Positions 7,444 through 15,928 of a DNA stretch of 64,000 nt are shown piece by piece. Within the stretch, counting starts at the first letter, position 1. Every line of letters begins with the position of its first letter. This stretch comes from Brevibacterium sp. XM4083. Lineage in GTDB: Bacteria > Actinomycetota > Actinomycetes > Actinomycetales > Brevibacteriaceae. The stretch covers positions 1,024,555 to 1,088,554 of the forward strand of contig NZ_VFYR02000001.1 of assembly GCF_006489205.2 (NCBI RefSeq). Reading direction: 5' to 3'. A model generated the notes under the pieces. The model was not told the DNA's origin and did not search any database. It saw only the letters and a list, made by a program, of their open reading frames with translations. Position numbers and translations under genes: made by a program.

Positions 7444-8498
7444 TTCGCGCAGGCATAGTCGGCGCATCCGGCCTGGCCGGAGGCGAGCTCGTCCGACTGC
7501 TCACCCAACACCCCTCTTTCGAGATCACCATCGTCTGCGGCTCCGGCAGTGTTGGGAAGCTCATCCACCAACTGCATCCCAACCTCCGTGATGCTACCAA
7601 ACTGACCGTCCAACCAATCGACCCCCACGACATCGAGCAGAAGTGCGACGTGGTCTTCCTCGCGACCCCGCCAGCAGAGTCCTCCCGGATCGCAGAGCTG
7701 CTCGCAGAGACGACGACCCGCGTCATCGACCTCAGCGGTGCCTTCCGCATCAAGGACGCCACAACCCACAGCAGGTGGTACCCGAGCGTCCACCGCAACG
7801 AGCACCTCGCGACGCGATTCCTCTACGGAGTGCCCGAACTCGTCGCGGACGCCGAGTGGACCTCAGCGCAGCTCATCAGCCTCCCGGGCTGTTTCGCTAC
7901 CGCGATCGCACTGAGCCTGGCCCCGCTCGTCGACAGCGGGATCCCGCTCGGGCGGGTCATCGTCGACGGAAAGACCGGATCCAGCGGCGGCGGAGTCTCA
8001 GGACGCAGTGGGGCTTCCCACCCCATCCGCACGGGATCAGTCACTCCCTACGCGCCCGCAGGCCACCGCCACTCCGCCGAGGTCGAAGAGTTTCTTAACG
8101 ACCGGGAACCAACCTCGAACGCGAGCATCTCAATGTCCGCCTACGGTGTGTCTCACGTACGAGGTCTCCTCGCCACCTCGTACCTGTTCCCGCAGACCGA
8201 CCTCGAAGAGAAGGCAGCGCGCAAGCTATTTTTCGGTCACTACCGAGGGAAACATTTCGTCCGGGTCCGCTCTCACACCGAATCCACCATCCCACTCCCT
8301 GATCCGCACGCCCTCGTCGCGTCCAACTACTGCGACATCACCGTCGCTCGCGACCCCAACGGAGGACCGTTGGTCGTCATGGCAGCCCTGGACAACCTCA
8401 TCAAGGGGGCCGCCGGTCAAGCGATCCAAGTTGCCAATCTCGCCTTCGGCCGACCCGAAGAGGAAGGAATCGGCCAGCTGCCGGTGTTCCCGGCATGA
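7440..8498 (+). CDS. lysY: LysY/ArgC-like AmCP-acyl-phosphate reductase
   Basis: 352 residues from ATG 7440 within the ATGA overlap with the ligase; an upstream in-frame codon at 7413 would lie inside lysX and is rejected. The N-terminal Rossmann motif GIVGASGLAGGELVRLL, the catalytic Cys151 in SLPGCFATAIAL and HVRGLLAT in the C-terminal half match N-acetyl-gamma-glutamyl-phosphate reductase/LysY. The family reduces the acyl phosphate made by the kinase to the semialdehyde with NADPH. In this operon the substrate should be the AmCP-bound amino acid. The GTGSVTPYAPAGHRHSAE-like segment is characteristic of the ArgC/LysY branch. Gene order carrier-ligase-reductase-kinase parallels Thermus and Streptomyces AmCP loci, which supports the LysY rather than ArgC assignment. 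Confidence 0.87.
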   Translation: MIRAGIVGASGLAGGELVRLLTQHPSFEITIVCGSGSVGKLIHQLHPNLRDATKLTVQPIDPHDIEQKCDVVFLATPPAESSRIAELLAETTTRVIDLSGAFRIKDATTHSRWYPSVHRNEHLATRFLYGVPELVADAEWTSAQLISLPGCFATAIALSLAPLVDSGIPLGRVIVDGKTGSSGGGVSGRSGASHPIRTGSVTPYAPAGHRHSAEVEEFLNDREPTSNASISMSAYGVSHVRGLLATSYLFPQTDLEEKAARKLFFGHYRGKHFVRVRSHTESTIPLPDPHALVASNYCDITVARDPNGGPLVVMAALDNLIKGAAGQAIQVANLAFGRPEEEGIGQLPVFPA

Positions 8499-9277
8499 AT
8501 GCCGCATCCGTTATCAAACTCGGAGGCAGTCAACTCGAAGGAATGGCCACGGCTTGGTGGGATGACTTCGCCTCGCATGCCTTCACATACCCTGTTATCG
8601 CTGTGCACGGCTGGTCCAAACCCCTCCGAGAGTTCCAGCAGAAAAAAGGCGTCGAAACGGTGCTCATCACAGACCGCTACGGAAACCAGAGCAGGCTCAC
8701 TACGCAAGACGTCATCGATGACATACGACACGTCAGCGGCGTAATCGCTTCTAGCGTATGCAGCCAACTTCGGGCGCGCGGCATCAACCTCATCCACCAC
8801 TTCGGAACAGACGGTCTCCTCACCACAGGGCCAAGTGAGTCCAAATGGTGGATCAACAAGAAGCTCACACACTTCGACAACCGCGTCGGCCCCATCGACC
8901 AAGTCGACAGCAGCCTTCTACCAGAGCCGCTCCCTGGAACCGTGCACCTGATCACCCCTCTAGCGCGCAACCCCGAGGGACTCGAAGTAAACACCGACGC
9001 CGACCGGGCAGCCGCAGCAATAGCCGGCGCCACGGCAACTCCCAATCTCCACCTCATCACGGACGTCGAAGGCGTCATCGCCGACGGTAAAGTGCAGCGC
9101 CAGCTGTCCCTCGCCGAAGCGCTTCGAGTCCGAGACACGAACGCCCGAGGAGGCATGCGCAAGAAGCTCCGAGCAGCAGGTGAAGCGATCGAGGCCGGCG
9201 TAGAGCGCGTCTACATCGGTTCGGGCACGCTCACGTCCTTGAACTCCCAAAAGACCGGAACGGTGATTTCTCCATGA
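8495..9277 (+). CDS. lysZ: LysZ/ArgB-like AmCP-amino-acid kinase
   Basis: 260 residues, amino-acid kinase family, near the usual LysZ length. ATG 8495 overlaps the reductase stop (ATGA). Visible motifs are the N-terminal VIKLGGSQL phosphate loop, AVHGWSKP (substrate glycine region), EVNTDADRAAAAIAGA and LITDVEGVIADG, and GGMRKKLRAAGEAI. The family phosphorylates the distal carboxylate of N-blocked glutamate or aminoadipate; the LysZ subset acts on the carrier-bound form. The lack of a nearby N-acetyltransferase (ArgJ/ArgA) and the carrier gene in the same operon argue for AmCP substrate over acetylglutamate. The stop codon overlaps the GATase start, again by ATGA. Confidence 0.85.
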   Translation: MNAASVIKLGGSQLEGMATAWWDDFASHAFTYPVIAVHGWSKPLREFQQKKGVETVLITDRYGNQSRLTTQDVIDDIRHVSGVIASSVCSQLRARGINLIHHFGTDGLLTTGPSESKWWINKKLTHFDNRVGPIDQVDSSLLPEPLPGTVHLITPLARNPEGLEVNTDADRAAAAIAGATATPNLHLITDVEGVIADGKVQRQLSLAEALRVRDTNARGGMRKKLRAAGEAIEAGVERVYIGSGTLTSLNSQKTGTVISP

Positions 9278-9909
9278 CTATCCTCAACCCAGCCCCCCTT
9301 ACCGGCAAAACAGTCCTCGTCGTCAACAACGGCACGCTCTCGCTAAGACAACTGGTCACCCGATTCAACGAACTCGGCGCAAACACACGCACCGTCGACG
9401 TCGGAAACGTAGCGCCTGACCTCTCCGGTTTCGACGCTCTGGTACTCAGCGGCACCAAGGTAAGGGCCTACGACACGGAACACTACCGACATCTCCTGCA
9501 CGTTGTAGACAACACCGACAAGCCTGTTCTCGGTGTCTGCGGCGGAATGCAGCTCATGCTCACCGCGCGCGGTGCTCAGCTCGAACCCGGAGAACAGCGA
9601 GTGGGAGGCCACTGGGCCACCGTGAACAAGGACGAGCGAATCTTCGACTACGTCGACACGGCCGTCCGGGTATTCCATCGCCACACTCTCTACGTCAAGA
9701 CAGTGCCACCGGGCTTCACATCAATCGGTCGATCCGAGCTCGCCCCCGTCGAATTCGTCCGCTCAGACGACCACCGAATCTTCGGCTCCCAAGCACACCT
9801 CGAATTCGGGCCGGACGGGAAACAAATTCTCCGCGGCTTCGCAGACCGCATCACCGAAGGACCCAGCAGGGCCTTCGACACCGCACGAAAGGAACAGAAC
9901 TGTGCCTGA
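9274..9909 (+). CDS. Class I glutamine-amidotransferase-like hydrolase (GATase1)
   Basis: 211 residues forming one GATase1 domain. The nucleophile elbow GVCGGMQLM has Cys89, and AHLEF carries His175 and Glu177, so the Cys-His-Glu triad is complete. No synthetase domain is fused, and no partner of anthranilate, carbamoyl-phosphate or GMP-synthase type is next to it. Stand-alone members include PuuD-type gamma-glutamyl amide hydrolases. LysK, the peptidase that normally frees product from LysW, is missing in this cluster. This enzyme is therefore a candidate to hydrolyse the gamma-glutamyl linkage at the carrier end, to deamidate the carrier's terminal Gln, or to deliver ammonia. These roles are inference. 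It is coupled by overlapping codons to the genes on both sides, which implies stoichiometric pathway function. Confidence 0.75.
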   Translation: MTILNPAPLTGKTVLVVNNGTLSLRQLVTRFNELGANTRTVDVGNVAPDLSGFDALVLSGTKVRAYDTEHYRHLLHVVDNTDKPVLGVCGGMQLMLTARGAQLEPGEQRVGGHWATVNKDERIFDYVDTAVRVFHRHTLYVKTVPPGFTSIGRSELAPVEFVRSDDHRIFGSQAHLEFGPDGKQILRGFADRITEGPSRAFDTARKEQNCA

Positions 9910-11020
9910 GCACCAGACGCACCGCGACCCGGTCTTCACCGTGAATCTCAACGGAGCCGATGGGGACCTGAACGGGTGGGTCGTCGTCGACTCCCTCGTC
10001 GACTCCCTCGCCATGGGCGGAACGAGAATGACCCCAGACGTCTCCCTGTCGGAAGTCGCCGCACTCGCACGTGTGATGACCAGCAAGCTCCACCTCGTCG
10101 GCCTCCCGATCGGCGGCGCCAAGGCAGGCATCGTCTCCGACGGTACCGATCGTGACCACACCATGCAGTCCTTCGGCCGAACGGTCGCCCCACTGTTGCA
10201 CGGCGGAATTCACCTCGGCGTCGACATGGGAGTCACCCCGGCCGATCGTGCCACCTTCTTCTCCGCAGCTCACTACGACCCTCGTCGCAAGTTCGACGGC
10301 GTCGACATGCCCTACGACTGGCGAACCTACTACGAACCCCTCGAAGACTGCACCGGCCACGGCGTAGGAACCGCGGCCGTGACAGCACTGGACCAGCTCG
10401 GCGAGGGAGCGGCGCGCTCCGTCGTCCTTCAAGGGTTCGGCAGCGTCGGACGTGCCGTCGCGGCATTCCTCGTCGCCCACGGACATCGGCTCATCGGTGT
10501 GGCCGACGTCCGAGGCACCGTCATCGATCAGCAAGGTCTCCCGCTGGACAAGCTCCTCGCCGCAACCAACCGCTTCGGAGTCATCGACCGCGACCAGCTC
10601 CTCCCAGAAACTCACACGGTCGAGAATGTGCCGGGATGGCTCACAACACCCGCAGACGTCCTCGTGCTCGCCGCGAACCAGCACGCCATCAACGACGACA
10701 ACGTCGACCAGGTCGACGCAGCCATCGTCGTCGAAGGCGGGAACCAGTGCATCAGCCCCGGCGCCCGTAAGCGCTTGGCCGAACGTGGCATCACCGTGGT
10801 GCACGACACGATCGCCAACGTAGGCGGTGCGGCCGCAGCCGGCCTTGCCCTTACACGCACTGTCCCCTTCGAACTGCCCGGCCCGGAGCGCAAGGCATGG
10901 GTCTTCAACTGGGTGGCCGAAAGAGTCGCTGTGAACACACGCGACCTGCTGGAAGCGGCCAAGACCAGCGACGACCCCATCGCTGACCTCTTAACGAATC
11001 GGAAGAAGGCTGTGCTGTGA
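9902..11020 (+). CDS. Glu/Leu/Phe/Val dehydrogenase family amino acid dehydrogenase
   Basis: 372 residues from GTG 9902, inside the end of the GATase gene. The ELFV signature GLPIGGAKAGIV with catalytic Lys74, an upstream Lys in MTSKLHLV and the Asp-containing LGVDMGVTPADR make up the catalytic set. The NAD-binding motif is GFGSVGRAVAAFL and the C-terminal part has NVGGAAAAGLALT. Length and motifs resemble leucine/valine dehydrogenases more than hexameric glutamate dehydrogenases. It would interconvert a 2-oxo acid and an L-amino acid with NAD(P)H and ammonia. In the operon it could aminate the oxo acid derived from the synthase product before AmCP loading, perhaps with ammonia from the GATase-like protein. 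The substrate is unknown. The last codons overlap the next gene by GTGA. Confidence 0.8.
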   Translation: MPEHQTHRDPVFTVNLNGADGDLNGWVVVDSLVDSLAMGGTRMTPDVSLSEVAALARVMTSKLHLVGLPIGGAKAGIVSDGTDRDHTMQSFGRTVAPLLHGGIHLGVDMGVTPADRATFFSAAHYDPRRKFDGVDMPYDWRTYYEPLEDCTGHGVGTAAVTALDQLGEGAARSVVLQGFGSVGRAVAAFLVAHGHRLIGVADVRGTVIDQQGLPLDKLLAATNRFGVIDRDQLLPETHTVENVPGWLTTPADVLVLAANQHAINDDNVDQVDAAIVVEGGNQCISPGARKRLAERGITVVHDTIANVGGAAAAGLALTRTVPFELPGPERKAWVFNWVAERVAVNTRDLLEAAKTSDDPIADLLTNRKKAVL

Positions 11021-12612
11021 ACCCACGAACGATTCCTGACACAGACACCTACCGGTCGCAGGGCTGGTGGCGCGACGTCACCTTCCTCGACGACCTCGAC
11101 CGGCATACCCGCGAGACGCCGCTCAAGACTGCTCTCATCGAGATGCGGCCTGAAGGTTCCACCCACGTCAGCTATCACGAGCTGAGTGCAGCGGTCGACA
11201 TTCACGCGGAGACACTCCTCCGCATTGGAATAGGCGCCCAGGATGTCGTCGCTGTTCAGCTCGGCAATCGGAGAGAACTCCCGATACTGCTGTTCGCATG
11301 TATGCGCGTTGGCGCGGTGTTCTGCCCGATCGCACCCGAGTGCCCGACGGGCGAACTCAGCCATCGACTGACCGTCGCGGATGTCAAACTCCTCATCACC
11401 TCCAATGAGCCGCCCCCCGCCGACGCAGACGAGGAGCTACGCGACTGCGAGAACAGCACCATCCCCACCTCAGTCACAGTCCTGCATGTCGACGCCCTAA
11501 CCCAGCTCAACGCAGGGAACCCCGCTGAACCGGAGCCACCAGCTACACACAGACGTGCTGAATCGATCAATTCTGATGACCCCACGCTCATCCTTTTCAC
11601 CTCCGGCACGACAGGTTTCTCAAAGGGAGTGGTGCACACCAGCAATACGCTCTACGCAGCGATACGAGCCTACGTCGACATTCTCCTACTGACCCACCAG
11701 GACGTCACGGCCATCACCACACCTCTCGTCCACTATTCGGGCATCGGACAGGGCATCCTTGGAACCATCCACGCTGGTGCGACCGCCGCATTCACGCCAC
11801 AGAACGAACCTGAGGACCACCTGCAACTGATCTCGCGAAACTCCGCAACCCTCGTCTACGGTCCGCCGAAGAAGATCGAAGCAATTGCAGCACTCCAGCA
11901 AACGTGCACGGGCAGCGCGGTAGACACGCTCACCCGCGTCGTTGTCGGAACAGCACCAGTTCTTCCGCGACTGCTCCATACCGTCAGACACGCTTTTCGC
12001 GCCCGGGTCTTCTCTGTATGGGGACTCTCAGAGTTCGGCCCCATCACGACAACCGTGCCCCTGTTTCTCGATGACAAGACAACTCGCACGAACGGCCGTC
12101 CTGCGGACTCCGTCGCCCTCAAGCTCGAGGACTTCCCCCCGGCCACGGACGGAACGGGCCGGCTCTACGCAAAAGGCGCTTCCCGCGCGATCACCTACGC
12201 CGGAACACCAGACAAGATGAACGAGGCACTCGACGCAGACGGGTGGTTCGATACCGGCGACCTTGCGCGGCGCAACGCAGCCGGTGAGATCAAGATCCTC
12301 GGTCGGGCGACGGACTCCATCGTTCGTGACGGCAAGGTCGCACCCATCGCCGACATCGAAGCAAGCCTCCTCGAGGTTCCGTCCGTCAACGACGCCGTCG
12401 TCCTCAGCCGTAGCACGGCAGACGATCACCCCATTGTCACCGTCGTCCTCGTTGCGCGCCGCAACGTGCCCCTTCCCGAAGTCCAAGAAGCTCTGAGTAT
12501 CGACTTCACGGATTTCCCTATCGACGAGGTGCAGATCGTTCCCGAAATCCCGCGCACCCTCACCGGGAAGGCTAGAAAAGCCGAACTGCGAACCAGGTTG
12601 GAGCCACGTTGA
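11017..12612 (+). CDS. Acyl-adenylate-forming ligase (ANL superfamily, acyl-CoA synthetase-like)
   Basis: 531 residues from GTG 11017 (GTGA overlap). The adenylation motifs are clear: phosphate loop LFTSGTTGFSKG near residue 194, a WGLSEFGP aromatic motif, WFDTGDLARRNAAGEI with the Asp that binds ribose, ILGRATDSI hinge and IPRTLTGKARKAE with the catalytic Lys518. It activates a carboxylic acid to the acyl-AMP and then usually to a CoA or carrier thioester. No fused carrier or condensation domain is present, and no PKS/NRPS gene is nearby. It could provide the acyl-CoA condensed by the first enzyme of the operon, or activate the AmCP product for amide formation. Its N-terminus contains an acidic, less conserved insertion around residues 130-185. 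Confidence 0.82.
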   Translation: MNPRTIPDTDTYRSQGWWRDVTFLDDLDRHTRETPLKTALIEMRPEGSTHVSYHELSAAVDIHAETLLRIGIGAQDVVAVQLGNRRELPILLFACMRVGAVFCPIAPECPTGELSHRLTVADVKLLITSNEPPPADADEELRDCENSTIPTSVTVLHVDALTQLNAGNPAEPEPPATHRRAESINSDDPTLILFTSGTTGFSKGVVHTSNTLYAAIRAYVDILLLTHQDVTAITTPLVHYSGIGQGILGTIHAGATAAFTPQNEPEDHLQLISRNSATLVYGPPKKIEAIAALQQTCTGSAVDTLTRVVVGTAPVLPRLLHTVRHAFRARVFSVWGLSEFGPITTTVPLFLDDKTTRTNGRPADSVALKLEDFPPATDGTGRLYAKGASRAITYAGTPDKMNEALDADGWFDTGDLARRNAAGEIKILGRATDSIVRDGKVAPIADIEASLLEVPSVNDAVVLSRSTADDHPIVTVVLVARRNVPLPEVQEALSIDFTDFPIDEVQIVPEIPRTLTGKARKAELRTRLEPR

Positions 12613-13892
12613 GTCGCCATATTCCGAACCTTTCTCTCACCACCTTGCCCACCTCACCCACCCTCGCAGCCGATGCAGAAATGCGAGCGCTCACGGAAGC
12701 GGGGCGAAAGATTATCTCATTCGCCAGCGGAGAGATTGGACTGCCCGCACTACCAGTTCTCGCCGACGAGCTCGCGCTCAGCACCAGAGAGTCTGCATAC
12801 GGGCCGGTCGGCGGGAATCCCGACATGCTTCAAGCGGCCGCCGGCTACTGGACTAGACGCGGACTCGCCACAGGCCCCAATCAGCTGATCGCAGGCCCCG
12901 GAACTAAACCTCTCATCTACGCGGCCATTTCCGCGATGCAAGGAGAGGTGGTTGTGCCCCAGCCCTCATGGGTGAGCTACGCCGTCCAGGCGGAACTCGC
13001 CGGCAAACGTGTCCACCGGGTACCGACGAGATCAACTCAAGGGGGCATACCGGACCCCGCACTTCTCGCGGACCGCATTCGCTCGGCCCGAAGCGCCGGT
13101 GCTGACCCGCGCATCGTCGTGGTGACAATCCCGGACAACCCGACAGGCGACGTGGCATCCTCGGACACGCTTCAAGACCTTGCATCGGTAGCACGCGAGC
13201 TGGACTTGGTGATCATCTCCGACGAGATCTACACCGACCTCGTGTTCGAAGGCACCGCACCTCACCCGGCCAGCTTCGCCCCCGAACGAACGATCACCAC
13301 CACCGGCCTGACAAAGTCCCTTGCCCTAGGCGGATGGCGGCTCGGAGTGCTCCGCACGCCTGCCACAGAGTTCGGCGCGCGAGTCCATGGCGCGATCAAG
13401 GCCGTCGCCAGCCAAGTCTGGTCCAGCGTGGCCGCACCAATCCAACAAGCAGCAGTCCTTGCCTTCAATGAACCCGCCGAAGTGCGATCGTGGGTCTCAG
13501 CCGCCCGCCGGCTCCACCAAGGTGTGACAGGCACCCTCGCTGCCGCTCTTTCGAACATCGGCGCGGACCTGCCACACCCGGTGGCCACCTGCTACCTCTA
13601 TCCCTCGTTCGATCGACTCGCCGACAAACTCGCGCAGCATAAGCAGATCCACACAAGTGACGAACTCGCGAAAGCACTCCTCCAACATGGGATCTACTGC
13701 CTGCCCGGCAACGCCTTCGGTGACCCACCTGATCGCCTGACACTGCGATTCAGCGTCTCCCACCTCTACGGAGAGACAGCACAGGAGCAAGAGGAGTCAT
13801 TGAAGTCACACGACCCCACAACACTTCCCTGGGTCCAAGAGCCCATCCGTCGGCTCGAAGCAGCCCTTAAGACCCTTATGTCCACCGACTAA
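12609..13892 (+). CDS. PLP-dependent class I/II aminotransferase
   Basis: 427 residues starting at TTG 12609, which overlaps the ligase stop (TTGA); the first in-frame ATG is well inside the fold. It shows PLP fold type I features: GPGTKPLIYAAI, TIPDNPTGDVAS, IISDEIYTDLVFEG, and the Schiff-base Lys236 in TTTGLTKSLALGGWRLG. C-terminal LPGNAFGDPPDRLTLRFS contains the Arg that binds substrate carboxylate. The family covers aspartate, aromatic and 2-aminoadipate (LysN) aminotransferases. In this cluster it may aminate the semialdehyde made on the AmCP, replacing LysJ, or form the starting amino acid. LysJ proper belongs to the class III (acetylornithine) aminotransferases and is absent. Confidence 0.82.
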   Translation: MSRHIPNLSLTTLPTSPTLAADAEMRALTEAGRKIISFASGEIGLPALPVLADELALSTRESAYGPVGGNPDMLQAAAGYWTRRGLATGPNQLIAGPGTKPLIYAAISAMQGEVVVPQPSWVSYAVQAELAGKRVHRVPTRSTQGGIPDPALLADRIRSARSAGADPRIVVVTIPDNPTGDVASSDTLQDLASVARELDLVIISDEIYTDLVFEGTAPHPASFAPERTITTTGLTKSLALGGWRLGVLRTPATEFGARVHGAIKAVASQVWSSVAAPIQQAAVLAFNEPAEVRSWVSAARRLHQGVTGTLAAALSNIGADLPHPVATCYLYPSFDRLADKLAQHKQIHTSDELAKALLQHGIYCLPGNAFGDPPDRLTLRFSVSHLYGETAQEQEESLKSHDPTTLPWVQEPIRRLEAALKTLMSTD

Positions 13893-13910
13893 ACCCAACA
13901 GGAGAACATC

Positions 13911-14786
13911 ATGACCATCACAGTTTTCGAGTGCGTCAACCAGGGTGAGCGCCACATTGGCGTCTCCGACAGCACCTCCACACTCCTCTACAAGGCACCG
14001 GACTTCGACCTCGGAAAAGCCACCATCGCTCACGGATCGCTAGAGCTCGCGATCGACGCACTCAAACACGCTACTGACCCCGTCGAGCCCGCCGGCCCTG
14101 CCACCGTCGACCGCCTCATCCCCGCACTGCCCCGCGACGGTCGCGAGTCACTCGTCAGCGGCTTCATGCGAACCCACCGTTCCAAGTTCGAAGATAGCGA
14201 GCCCGAAGGCAGTGGCTTCCCGCCGAACTGGTTCTTCAAAGGCTTCGGCAGCTGGCTCAAGCTCGACGGCGAAAACCTCGTCGTGCCCCAGCGCGCCGTA
14301 GCCCTCATCGAAGAACCAGAACTCGTCGTTGTCTACATCAACGACGACGAGGGGACCCCTCACTACGTTGGCTACACCTTCGGCAACGACCTCTGCGACA
14401 TCGGCCTCCACCGCCAGAACCCAGGATGGAACCCCTACTGCAAGCTCTGCGACACGGCGATCCTGGACGGGATTCGCACAGGTCGGCCCCCAGCCCATGC
14501 TGAGGGAACGACCCGCATCTCGCGGGACTCCCAGCCGGTCTGGGAGGGCACGTTCGACTGCGGCGAAGACGCACTACAGTTCCCCGTGGACGCCATGGTC
14601 TCCCACCTGTTTACCTTCCCCGCCATGCACCGCCCTGGTATGGTCAACTACATCTACCTCGGGGCGGACCTGGCGAGCTTCCATGACGGCTTCCGCATCG
14701 CCGATAAGGACACGATCTCCATCAGCATCCCCGAGCACGGGGTGAATCTGACAAACACTATCCATTCTGTCGAGACATCCCTGTAA
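13911..14786 (+). CDS. FAH-superfamily protein (AraD1/GguC-like)
   Basis: 291 residues; ATG 13911 follows AGGAGAAC with 18 bases of spacer from the aminotransferase. The C-terminal two thirds carry fumarylacetoacetate-hydrolase-fold features: PPNWFFKGFGSWL, the metal-ligating E-x-E (Glu135, Glu137) in EEPELVVVY, then VGYTFGNDLCDIGLH and KLCDTAILDG. This pattern is closest to the AraD1/GguC subgroup, which acts on 2-oxo or 3-deoxy acids; other FAH proteins are C-C hydrolases, hydratases or decarboxylases. The N-terminal 90 residues are a small variable domain. In this pathway a divalent-metal-dependent step on a beta-keto or hydroxy acid is plausible. The substrate is not predictable. Confidence 0.68.
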   Translation: MTITVFECVNQGERHIGVSDSTSTLLYKAPDFDLGKATIAHGSLELAIDALKHATDPVEPAGPATVDRLIPALPRDGRESLVSGFMRTHRSKFEDSEPEGSGFPPNWFFKGFGSWLKLDGENLVVPQRAVALIEEPELVVVYINDDEGTPHYVGYTFGNDLCDIGLHRQNPGWNPYCKLCDTAILDGIRTGRPPAHAEGTTRISRDSQPVWEGTFDCGEDALQFPVDAMVSHLFTFPAMHRPGMVNYIYLGADLASFHDGFRIADKDTISISIPEHGVNLTNTIHSVETSL

Positions 14787-14803
14787 CACCTGAAGGGACA
14801 GAC

Positions 14804-15928
14804 ATGAATTTACCGAGGCGCCTCCACATAGGGATCGCACTCGAAGGGTCTGGTTGGCACCCAGCATCCTGGTCGGCCTCTTCCATCACAAAGCCCGAGC
14901 AGCTGTTCCAGCCTCGCTTCTGGCAGGACATGGCATTGCGCCTCGACCAGGCCGAAGTCGACTTCGCCACCATCGAGGACGGGATCAGCCTTCAAGGGTC
15001 ATCATTCGGCTTCGCTGACCAGAGAGCCGATCAATATCGTGGACGCATGGACTCTCTCGTCCTCGGTACCGTGATGCTCAATGCCACATCGTGCCTCAAA
15101 GTCATCATGTCGCGGAACGTCACCCACACGGCAGCATTCCTCGTCGCCTCCCAACTCGCGTCGGTGGCTAACCTTGCCCCGGGGCGGGTTGGGTGGCGCC
15201 CCCAGGTGTCGTCCAACGCCGCTGACAGTGCCATCATCGGAGGAAAACCCACACCATCCCTCATGCCCGAAGACATCTACGTCCCCACGCGGATCGCCCA
15301 CAGGCTCCGCTCACTCTTTGACGACGCCGCAGACTTCGTCGCGGTCGTCAAAGCACTATGGCAAACCTTCCCCGGCTCAGCTCTGTCTACCGAAACCACA
15401 AGCGCCCCGAGAGATTTCCTAGACCCTTCCCGTATATCAAGGGATCCGATAACTGCAGGCCAGCACAAGGCTTCCGGACCTCTGAACGTGCCAGTGTTCC
15501 AACCACCCGAGACAATGGCACTCGCACATCACGCCCTCGAGCCATATCGCTTCGCGGCCATCGCCGCAGACAGCGTCCTTGTCACCCCGGACGGCGACAC
15601 ATCACTGGCAAAAATCCTCAGCGTGCTACAAGACATTGAGGAACTGAGCCCTATGGCCTCAACCTCACGCATCTACTGTGACCTCATTGTGATTCTGGGC
15701 GATTCGCAAGAGCATGCCCGATCCCGCAAAGAAGAACTCGATGGCTGTCTGGGAAGCGAATGGAGCTCCGATACTCACATTTTCGTCGGCACACCGCCGG
15801 AACTGATCGACCTCATCCAGGAATGGACCCAGCATGAACGCTTTTCGGGAGTTCGCCTGAGACCAGCCGTCATCCCCGAAGACGTGAACCGAATCATTGA
15901 AGAAGTAATGCCACGAATCCGAGGTTAA
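14804..15928 (+). CDS. Luciferase-like flavin-dependent monooxygenase
   Basis: 374 residues, last gene of the operon; ATG 14804 follows GAAGGGACAG. The sequence has the bacterial-luciferase TIM-barrel layout of the NtaA/SnaA/DszA group: RRLHIGIALEGSGWHPASW N-terminus, a QAEVDFATIEDG strand, VIMSRNVTHTAAFLVA, and LASVANLAPGRVGWRPQVSS, where FMNH2-dependent members usually carry GWNVVTS. These enzymes oxidise with O2 and reduced flavin supplied by a separate reductase; no reductase is encoded nearby. In nitrilotriacetate and related systems they oxidise next to nitrogen. Here it is the likely late oxidative tailoring step (N- or C-hydroxylation or oxidative cleavage). Sequence is visibly divergent in the central region, so substrate and even catalytic competence are open. 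Confidence 0.72.
   Translation: MNLPRRLHIGIALEGSGWHPASWSASSITKPEQLFQPRFWQDMALRLDQAEVDFATIEDGISLQGSSFGFADQRADQYRGRMDSLVLGTVMLNATSCLKVIMSRNVTHTAAFLVASQLASVANLAPGRVGWRPQVSSNAADSAIIGGKPTPSLMPEDIYVPTRIAHRLRSLFDDAADFVAVVKALWQTFPGSALSTETTSAPRDFLDPSRISRDPITAGQHKASGPLNVPVFQPPETMALAHHALEPYRFAAIAADSVLVTPDGDTSLAKILSVLQDIEELSPMASTSRIYCDLIVILGDSQEHARSRKEELDGCLGSEWSSDTHIFVGTPPELIDLIQEWTQHERFSGVRLRPAVIPEDVNRIIEEVMPRIRG

Noticed and set aside
5190-9277. Interpretation as a lysine or arginine biosynthesis operon
   Set aside because: LysJ, LysK, LysT/U and LysS or ArgJ/ArgD/ArgF are absent, actinobacteria normally use diaminopimelate and acetylated routes, and six extra enzymes are translationally coupled.
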